Shown piece after piece: positions 55,868 to 64,000 of a stretch of DNA of 64,000 nucleotides; position 1 is the first letter of the stretch; each line of letters opens with the position of its first letter. Source of the DNA: Limnanthes douglasii subsp. nivea (taxonomy: Eukaryota; Streptophyta; Magnoliopsida; Brassicales; Limnanthaceae). Under the pieces are notes generated by a model, which saw only the letters and a program-made list of their open reading frames with translations, searched no databases and had not been told where the DNA came from. Location: assembly GCA_036936605.1 (NCBI GenBank), contig JAUPFV010000002.1:339886654-339950653 (forward strand). The letters are read 5' to 3'. Made by a program: the position numbers and the translations under genes.

Positions 55868-58800
55868 ATATTAACAGCAAGATTTGGGTGATGTGGAGTG
55901 GATTGTATGATGTGGAAGTTCTTGTTAATGAAGAGCAATTAATTCATATCATAGTCAAACATAGTTTGGTCACTAAGGAGTTTTTTGTTCGTGTGGTTTA
56001 TGCGAAGTGTAATGTTAGTTTAAGGAGGCTAATGTGGGATAAACTAAGGCACATTGTTGATAGTGACAGAGAGTGGTTGATTCTGGGTGACTTTAACACG
56101 GTTGCTTTCCCTAATGAACAGCTAAAATGCTCTACCAATAACTCTACTAGTATGGAAGACTTTAATGATTTTATTCAAGATTGCTCTTTAATTGATGCTG
56201 GGTTTACAGGAAACAGGTTTGCTTAGACTAACAATAGGCAGTGGAGGCGGTTGGATCGGGTCCTGTTAAATGGGAAGTGGCTGTGCCAATTTGAGACCAC
56301 TAATGTCCATCATCTTCCTAAGACGTGTTCTGATCATTCTCCATTATTGGTTTCTATCTGTTCTACATCTAATCATAAGGTATCTTATTTTAAGTTTCTA
56401 AACATGTGGTGCCTTCACAAGGATTTTTTCAGGTTTGTTCAAAGCTGCTGGGACAGGGATGTTTCTGGGCCTCCTATCAAGAGATTCTGGATTAAGCTCA
56501 AGCACTTAAAGGCTAACCTAAATGTCTGCAACAAAACTGAGTTTGGTAACGTGTTTGACTCCTTAAAGCAGATGGAAGAGGAGATTTCTAAGTTGGAGGC
56601 TAAATTGATCAGCTCCAACACTGACCAAGATAAAATTCAGCTTGACTTGGCCATAAGTAAGCATTTGGTCCTTCTTGAGAGAGAGGAGGCTTATTGGACT
56701 CAAAAATCTAATGTTAAATGGGCTATAGATAGGGATAGGAATTCTGCTTTCTTCCATTCTTTAGTTAAAAAGAAGCAGAAGAGATCCCAAATCACCAGAA
56801 TTTGGAATGAGGATGATTGGGAAAAGGACCCTAACTCTATTTGTGATTCTGTTGTGAACTTTTACAAGAACCGTATTTGTGATTACCCTAATCCGTGGTG
56901 TTCAAATATTTTGGGGGATTATATTCCTAATAAGGTATCTGACAAAGATAATGAAAATCTAATAAGAATTCCTACTCAGGAGAAAATATTTGAGGTTGTC
57001 AAAAGTTTAAGCCCTAATGCAGCAGCAGGGTCTGATGGGTTTAATTGCCATTTTTACAAAGTTTGTTGGTCTATCATTAAAGAAGACCTTTGTGATGCTT
57101 TGAGGGACTTTTTCAGGGATGGTGAGTTTCCAATTGGTATTTACTCAACTGTTCAATGTCTTATTCCTAAAAAATATTCTCCTAACGAGTGGAAAGACTT
57201 CAGGCCCATCAGTTTGAAAATCTATTTTACCAGAATTCTTTCTAAGCTCATTAATAGAAGATTATTTTATATTCTCCCTAACCTTATTTCAAATATGCAA
57301 GGGGATTTTACAAAATGAAGAGGTATTCATGAAAATATTATGTTGGCTCAGGAGTTTTGTGGTGATCTGTCTTCAAAGGTTAAATGTGGGAATATTATGT
57401 TGCAGATTAATATGGATAAGGCTTTTGATAGGCTTGATCACACTTTTCTCTTAAGTGTGATGAAGGACTTTGGGTTTAGTGTGAAGTTTATAAGGATTAT
57501 TGAAAGGAACATTGAGAACTGCCACTTCTCAATCCTCCTAAATGGGGCTCTAAAGGGATACTTCAGGTCGAACAAAGAGCTGAGACAAGGAGATCCACTG
57601 TCTCCAACCCTGTTTATTCTAGCTCAGGAATATATCTTAAGGTGTTATCTACTCGGGATCATGCTGTGAGATTTAAAAATAAGGGTGGTGTAGTGGTACA
57701 TTGTTTAAGTTTCGCAGATGAGATGGTCATCCTTTGCAATGGATCCAATGTGTCTGTCAAAAAAGTAATGGATGTTATTAGTCATTATGAGGAGATCTCT
57801 GGTCAAATTATAAATAAAATCAAGTCTAAAGTAATTGTGGCCAGGATTACCTCTTCTCAGAATATTAGGAGATTGGAAAGGCTCCTGGATTATAAACACT
57901 GTCATCCTCCATTCAGGTCATAGGGTTCTGTTATCAGCAATAAAAATCTTGTCAGCAATTTTGATAATCTGATTTCCAAAACTATTAATAAGATGAGGGA
58001 CTGGGATCACACTAAGTTGTCGTTTGGTGGGAGATTAATTCTAATTTAGCCTGAACTTACCTCCTATCCTATGTTCACTGCTCAGCATACAAAAAATCTT
58101 ATGACTGTTATCAGTAGGTTGAAGACTCTTTACAGCAAATTTTTATGGGGTTCTAAATCTGATAAGGCTGCTATTAGTTGGTGCAAATGGTCCAAGGTGT
58201 GTAAATCATTTGAAAAGGGTGGTCTTAATGTGAGGAGTACTGATGATATGGTGGAGGTCTTTTCTTACAAAATTTGGTTTCATCTAAGGTGCCAAAGTTC
58301 TTTCTGGGCTAGGGTCATGAAATCAATATACTTTAGAAACTGTCACCCTCTTGCGGTTCCTCTGCAAGCTAAGTGCTCTCACATTTGGAGGAGGTTATGG
58401 GATGTAAGGGATAAGGCTGATAAGCTAATCTTTTGGCAGGCCATGGATGGTAATATGGATCTAATGCTTAGTAGATGGTGTAATAATCAGGGTTTTTTTT
58501 TTACTGATGAAGATGACAGACATCAATATGTGGGCACCCTTGTCAAGCACTATTGGGATAGTAATGGCTGGATGGTTGATAAGCTTGAGAATGTTCTGGA
58601 TTTATCACAAATCCAGTACATTCTCAAGATTTCTCTGGATTTATCTAGAAATGACATTGCTCTATGGACTGCTAGTGAGAGCTGTATGTTTGAAACTAAG
58701 TCTGCCTGGTCTCATGTATGCAACAGAGGGCAATATTCGTACCTTTTTTACAAAATTTGGAACAAGGTCACGCCGCTTAAATACTCCATTCTTCTTTGGA

Positions 58801-59752
58801 GAATTTTGAAAAATTGGGTGCCAATTGATTCGATTCTGTAAAACAGAAAAATTCAGTTAGTCTCCAAATGCCAAAATTGTGATAATTCTGAAAGTGTGAG
58901 GCATGTTTTTGTTGAATGTCAGAAAACATGGAATGTTTGGGCCTTTTTTGCTGGTCATTTTAAAATCTATATTTCAAAAAACATGACAATATCTCATCTG
59001 GTCAGAACGTGGTATTGGTCGTCGACTAAGGAAATCCATATTCAGAATATACTTCCTTCTATCATCGTATGGGTAATTTGGTTCGCTAGAAATAAGTCTA
59101 AAATGGAGAACAAAAACATAAAGGCTGAGAAGCTGATCAGTAAGGTAATCTACATCTTTTCTTCCTTATACAGTGCTAAGCTTCTTAAGAGGAAGCACTG
59201 GAGTTGTGATAGCAATATGGGTTCGTCTTTGGGCTGTGTGAGAATTCTGGACAAGAATTATGTTCCAGTGTCTTTGAGTTGGGTTTGTCCTAACCTGGGT
59301 AGGTTCAAGATGAATACGGATGGGTCGTGCATTGGTTATAGAGAATGCTTTAGTGGTGGATTTCTCAGAGACATTGAGGGTAAAGTGGTTTTTGGTTTCT
59401 CCAGAAGCTATGGCACAGGTAGCCCTTTAATAGCATAAATTAGGGCTCTCTTGGAGGGGATTTTATTGTGTCGATCGAAGGGTTTCTATAACGTCGACAT
59501 CGAGACTGATTCTCGAATTGTTTGTGAGATGATTCTCACTAAAAGGTCTCCCTGGTACTTAAGGTCTTCTATTGAATTATGCTACAAAATTCTCTCTCCT
59601 AATATGAAAATTACTAACATCTTCAGAGAGCAGAATGAGGCAGCATATTGAATTGCTGATTCTGCCTCTGAAGTTTCTGGTCAAATGGATTTCGACCACA
59701 ATAATGTGCCTACTACTCTAAATGCAATTATTTTCCTCGAAGGGTTGGAGTA
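55868..59752 (+). pseudogene. LINE ORF2, endonuclease remainder, reverse transcriptase and RNase H
   Basis: Endonuclease: NSKIWVMWSGLYDVEVL, WLILGDFNTVAFPNEQ with the catalytic GDFN (56081-56100), and SDHSPL at 56331. TAG at 56224-56226. Reverse transcriptase: AAAGSDGFNCHFYK, FRPISLK, NMDKAFDRLDH, RQGDPLSPTLFILAQEYILR, and SFADEMVIL at about 57710. The catalytic FADD box reads FADE, and TGA at 57318 and a frameshift at about 57640 break it. After that come a maturase-like region (58071-58841), zf-RVT-like HVFVECQKTWNVW (58900) and RNase H (FKMNTDGSCIG, DIETDSRIV, 59308-59520). Inactive. Confidence 0.85.
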
Positions 59753-60104
59753 AGCCACTTAAGGATTATTCCCAACTCTTGAGAGTGATGCATGTGTCGG
59801 ATGTCGTTGAGAAAGCTTACCCGGTTCTGTGGAGATCTTTTTCGTCGAGCCAACTGCTGAGGACTTCTTTCGATTAAGATTTCAGTTTTTGGTAATTGGT
59901 GGTTTCAGTGGTTTTTTTTGTTGAGCTTGAAGTTGATTCTGTGGAGATTGAAGTTTATCGGTTAGGGAGGAAGCAAGAGAAATTTGGCGTTTGGTTTTTA
60001 GGTTCTCCTGTAGAGGATCGATGGGCGTAATGTTTATTTTGTGTGATGGTTCTCTTGTGCTGAGATCAACATGTAAACTCTAGCAAGTGGGCCTGATGGG
60101 CCAA

Positions 60105-60135
60105 TTAAAAAAAATATTTTTTTAAAACGACATTT
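60105..60135 (+). other. Probable 3' A-rich tail of the LINE
   Basis: ccaattaaaaaaaatatttttttaaaac follows the last LINE-like sequence. Target duplication not identified. Confidence 0.5.
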
Positions 60136-60700
60136 ATTAAGTAATGGAGAAAGTAATATGTAGCAAAATCTTATTTAGTAGCACTATAGGAATTTATATT
60201 TATCCAAAATCAGGATTCAAACAGACTAATAATTGAAAACTAATAATTTCATATCAGAATTCAAATTGAACAATTTATTTATTTATAATTATATTTATAA
60301 TTCATGTTTCACCGAACACTGTCTGGTTATCAAAACAACGAACACTCTCTGTGTTTATCAAATTTTCACCATTAAAATAACAAACACTATAGCTATGATT
60401 CAAACAACTATAACTATATGATTCAAACAACTATGATCGTATAGAAAAGTAAAAAAAAAGTTAAAAACGTCATTGGTCATTAGAATTGGTTGTGTATAAA
60501 AAAACACTAAGGGTACTAACTTTGTAACAAATCGACAATTTTTGTTAGACACAAGGAAGCAGAACAGAAAGTTTAAAGCATTGTTATTTTTTCAGTTACA
60601 AGTTACCGAAGAAAACTAGGACACAGGGAAGTAGAACAGAAAGTTTAAAGCAGCCCAGCCCTATTGCATTCCATGTCACGGCAGAGATACCCACACCATC
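60136..60700. other. AT-rich spacer between LINE and DRE2
   Basis: No coding sequence is supported. It includes several short ttcaaacaacta-type repeats at 60400-60430 and a direct repeat at 60549-60652. The last 100 bp probably hold the 3' untranslated region of DRE2. Confidence 0.55.
60549..60652. repeat. Direct repeat next to the DRE2 3' end
   Basis: acacaaggaagcagaacag at 60549 and acacagggaagtagaacag at 60620, both followed by aaagtttaaagca. Two copies of about 33 bp, 71 bp apart. Confidence 0.85.
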
Positions 60701-60713
60701 AAAAGGTCTACGA

Positions 60714-63700
60714 TTATATGTCGGCTGCAAGGAAATTTTGAGACAGCGAAACCTGTACCAGGGAAGACAATCATTTATATTCCTTTTCTATTGTGACCAA
60801 GATATATAACTACAATACAACCACCCTGAAGACGGTAAATAAGTGAAGTCATCAAGTACCTTCTCGCCCAGTTTAAAGGTTGGAAGCCCCTTATAAGGAC
60901 AGGTGCTGCACCGGAAAGCATCCCCTAAACCACACTGCAAAGTGAACAGAATTTGAGTGTATGACATGAAGAGGCTAACACAAAAGATTGTCTGGTTCTT
61001 TTAAGAATTTAAGTTGAAATTAGATACATCAGCATGAAGCTGAAGGCAGAATCAAAAGTGACAAGACTACCCATCTAAATGATGCTACAAGATACTGAAA
61101 ATAAACCTTCAACAACTTAATGTATCCATTAACTGATGAAGCTGAGTTTATCAAAGAAACTACTACCAACATACACATCAACATATCCCTAACTTTATAG
61201 CAAAACCTTCAACCTATCATTTTCTCCAAAAATAGATACTGGGCGTGTTTGACAATAAATTATACTCCTGCTTATAGCATTTCCACAAAGAATGAAGGCA
61301 AATATAAACAGAAAGAAGCAAGAACATCAATGAGAAATACATACATTGCCACATGCTGATTGAGGATTATCTAATTGATCCATAGTTGGTCCCAGCTTTA
61401 CTGCTTTCTCTTCAATTTCGGCCCTTCCGCAACTGCAGTTCTTGCAAGCTTTCCTAGTGCTCCCAACTTCACAATCATCAGCTGCAAGAAAAGTTTGTTT
61501 TTGTTTTTCATTTCGACTAGCAGTATTACACTAAAATCTCCGATAGAAACAACTTTGTAAACTAATATGCAAGAATAGGGATGACAAAAATTTGGTTCCA
61601 GGTCGGCCAAAGTTTATACTAAGACTAATATGCCATGGTCCCCTAACCGGGATTTTTGGACGAATATGCATGTTCAGACCCAGACTGATTTATAACAGGT
61701 ATACAGAATTAGTTTATTCATGTCATTATCTGGGTTTCAAGAAATCGAACAACCAGGTCAGCAATGAATAAAAGAAAATAATACTAAAAATTTAATATAA
61801 ATATCAATGTAAGCCAATTAAATTGAAGTCATTAATTTTTTTTTTTGAAGTTTTCTACAACAGTCAAGAAAGAACCCAGCATAAATTCTGATGGGGCAAT
61901 ATTTTTTTGTGCAAACCTGGATTTTAAACATAAAATTCATCTCCACAGCCAGATTTTCCTGGGTCGGATAATTTATTTTCAACCCTAGTTTAGGATCATG
62001 CTTTCTTACCAACTGGTAGCTGCGGTTTCTTCAAATCCTCTTCGGTCAAAAGAGTATCTTCATCTATAAGATCTGAATCATCATCGAACTGAATTTTCAA
62101 TACGGTTTTTGCAGGCTTCTTGATGGAAAATGAAGAACCAATCTTCCAAGATGGTTTTTTTCCCTTGACCTACAATTAAAGGAGTATTGACTTTCAATCA
62201 GGTAACTTCTATTTAGTTTCTAAACTTTAACTAAAAAGTGCACTGAATATAATTACTGGGAAGTTCCTGTGGCGCTTGCGCCAATGTTAGACAATTTGTT
62301 ATTTCAGGCCTTTTTTTATAGAACAAGCAAGTACAGAAATACCAACTCAGAATATGTACAGTTCACTACCTGCCTGTCTTTGTAACAATTAAAGACATTA
62401 TTAACATGGTTCCATCACTAACAGAAACTCACCCCATAAGAGAAATTTTCCTTAGATGGCACAATCTCACAAGATTGTGCTTCTAGAAAACCAGCCAACA
62501 GCAGCCTACGCTGAAGAGTGGAGATTGCCTGCAAGAAAAGCCCCTCCATCAGATGTCTTACAAAAAGGAGAAACGAGGATAACTAGATTAAGAAAAAAGC
62601 CTACCTTCTCTGACTCTCCACTATCAGCCTTCGAAGTATTGTACACAAAAACTGCCCCACCAGGCTTCAGAACTCTTGAAATCTCTCCAAATAACATATC
62701 ACCAGGAAATTCAGGTGATTTACAAATGGCATAGACAATATCCATTGAAGAGGAGTTCACAGGAAGCTGACCTGCCACGACATCACAAAGTAGCAAATGT
62801 TAATTATGTTCTCGCTTGAAAGCTAATACAATCACGAACTTTTATAGTCTTTATTTTCAATAGAATATTCAAATTTACGCCCTAACCAGTAATCTATGGG
62901 CTTCTGTATTCTACCTTCACTATGGTTTTATTTTAACTTCCCACAAAATTTAGGTTTGTAAATCAACAATTTGCTTGACCCCTAGTCCATATACACTTCG
63001 CAAACAAGAAAACAGCAGCGAAACCTATTATGCAATCAAAAGTTCCCCAAAAAGCTTGAGCAAAACATCTTAGAACTTATATCTCTTACTACTACTAAGC
63101 CCTATATTACCCAACACTACTTACTAAAGAATGGTACCCCAACTTCTGACTATCAACCATCATAAACCACTATACATACCAAAAAAAGTTGCTAACTATC
63201 AGTACATACCCAAAAAACAGATTAACAGTTGGAAACTTAAGCACGCAAAGATATAAAATTACTTAGAGATGAAGCTTGAGTAATAATCTGAGGATCGCAT
63301 TGCCCAAGCCCTTCTTTCCCATTCTCTTTTACAACATCCAAAACAACACTAAGAGATAGAACCGCCTCATCAGTGATTGCTAACACAGTAAGCGGCGCTG
63401 CTGCTGAAGCCTGCATGATAACAAGAACACACTACATATAATATCTGGAGAAAAAAACTGAATCATCTCTCAGCAAGCAAAAGAAACACTGAAAAATCCT
63501 ATGCAATTACAAACCCAGCGCAAAAGAAAGCTTCAAAACAATGTAAGAAACGAAATATAAAGAATTAACAGCATATAACCCCACGGATAAGCTGATTCAA
63601 ACATGTTGGTGCACTAAAGGGTAGAAATGGATACACTCAACGATCAAGAAACAGTAGAATCATTCAAATTAACAACTCAAAAAACTAAAATTGAATCTAA

Positions 63701-63768
63701 ATTGATCTTAAACTCGAAGAGGGTAGAAATTTAAAACAGATATGCATGTCTTGTTGAAAACTCACCAT
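60714..63768 (-). CDS. DRE2: Anamorsin homologue DRE2/CIAPIN1 (cytosolic Fe-S cluster assembly)
   Basis: Eight coding exons on the minus strand: 63766-63768, 63263-63410, 62605-62771, 62433-62528, 62010-62169, 61345-61481, 60860-60934 and 60714-60752. They total 825 bases and give 274 residues, with GT-AG borders. The N-terminal half is a methyltransferase-like fold without obvious catalytic role (about residues 1-140; [40 protein letters not shown] and [13 protein letters not shown]). A linker follows, with [16 protein letters not shown] and [18 protein letters not shown], then the CIAPIN1 domain. Motif A is CX8CX2CXC (C195, C204, C207, C209); motif B is CX2CX7CX2C (C235, C238, C246, C249) with [15 protein letters not shown]. 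The protein ends LAADI. In yeast and animals the family takes electrons from a diflavin reductase (Tah18/NDOR1) for cytosolic Fe-S assembly. The ATG is the last codon of exon 1. It appears intact. Confidence 0.95.
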
Positions 63769-64000
63769 GTCGCAACCCGAGAAAACTGTAAGAAAATGGA
63801 TATGGAGATATTAAACAAAATCCCTTCGTCAGAAATCCGAGGAGCCCTAATTTATCGACTTGCTATTAATTTGGTTGAAGATTTCTTCTAGAAAGTGCGA
63901 TTTTGGTAGAGGGAGAGGGAGATGCCAAATTGAGGTTTACTACGCGTTTGGTTTGGTTTTCTTCGCCGAAGTCTTCGAGGAATATATTCGAGAGAAAGGG
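63769..64000 (-). promoter_or_regulatory. 5' leader and proximal promoter of DRE2
   Basis: The minus-strand leader contains pyrimidine-rich tctccctctccctc near 63920, as in many plant 5' untranslated regions, and ends ttgcgac just before the ATG. No TATA box is evident in the last 50 bases, and the window ends here, so the promoter is incomplete. Confidence 0.45.

Larger units (their letters stand above)
44032..60130 (+). mobile_element. L1-type LINE retrotransposon, interrupted by gypsy element A
   Basis: ORF1 (44032-45330) and ORF2 (45330-45511 plus 55868-59752) are followed by a 3' region ending in an A-rich stretch at about 60109-60130. The two ORF2 pieces join when element A and one atatt copy are removed. 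Endonuclease, reverse transcriptase, zf-RVT-like and RNase H domains occur in order, as in plant L1 elements. The LINE's own target duplication was not identified. Multiple stops and frameshifts make it inactive. Confidence 0.85.

Noticed and set aside
1..64000. tRNA or rRNA genes
   Set aside because: I looked for the GGTTCGAATCC-type B box and conserved rRNA stretches and found none convincing; the primer-binding sites only match a tRNA 3' end.

Overview
The window is nuclear DNA of a flowering plant, probably a eudicot. The evidence is an intron-rich DRE2/anamorsin gene at the right edge, Tat-type Ty3/gypsy retrotransposons with antisense ORFs, a Mutator-like element carrying a ULP1 protease gene, and an AT-rich background. 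Only the DRE2 gene looks like an intact host gene; almost all the rest is nested transposable elements. Layout: 1-4070 is AT-rich with simple repeats and no supportable gene; 4074-4310 is a 57-bp tandem repeat; 4385-5220 is a gypsy integrase remnant. Copia pol (minus strand) at 5221-7251 continues into copia gag at 30369-31380. The two halves are separated by gypsy element C (minus strand, 7252-30368; near-matching target duplications ttatt/ctatt). Element C is itself interrupted by gypsy element B (plus strand, 9938-19979) and by a 5'-truncated gypsy element D (plus strand, about 22826-28641). From 31742 to 42865 lies an 11.1-kb Mutator-like element (MULE) bounded by a perfect 9-bp duplication, ATTGAATTT. 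It carries a two-exon transposase gene (plus), a ten-exon ULP1-type cysteine protease gene with a long glutamine-rich tract (minus), and a small acidic third ORF (minus). From about 44032 to 60112 is an L1-type LINE (ORF1 with CCHC knuckle; ORF2 with endonuclease, reverse transcriptase and RNase H). Its ORF2 is split by gypsy element A (plus, 45512-55867; 377-bp LTRs; perfect duplication atatt). At 60714-63768 (minus) is an eight-exon DRE2/CIAPIN1 gene predicting 274 residues with both Fe-S cysteine motifs.

The strongest candidate for something undescribed is in the MULE. All its longer introns and intergenic spacers, but not its exons, are packed with roughly 65 copies of a short motif, core TGCGAA/TTCGCA, usually extended to (A/C)TGCGAA(T/C)TG, often paired as near-perfect palindromes and often next to an ATATCAGG box. 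A three-gene MULE with a private motif in high copy in its non-coding DNA parallels the Arabidopsis VANDAL/VANC anti-silencing system, in which the element-encoded protein recognises short motifs accumulated in the element. The motif and protein architecture here are different. A second notable system is the antisense ORF (aORF) downstream of integrase in all four better-preserved gypsy elements. It appears to have its own GT-AG intron readable only on the antisense strand in two copies. A conserved CCCTG-N6-CAGGG hairpin lies between integrase and the aORF in three of the four.

Most element genes carry stops or frameshifts and are probably inactive. All coordinates, homology calls and counts come from reading the sequence by eye; no database search was run.
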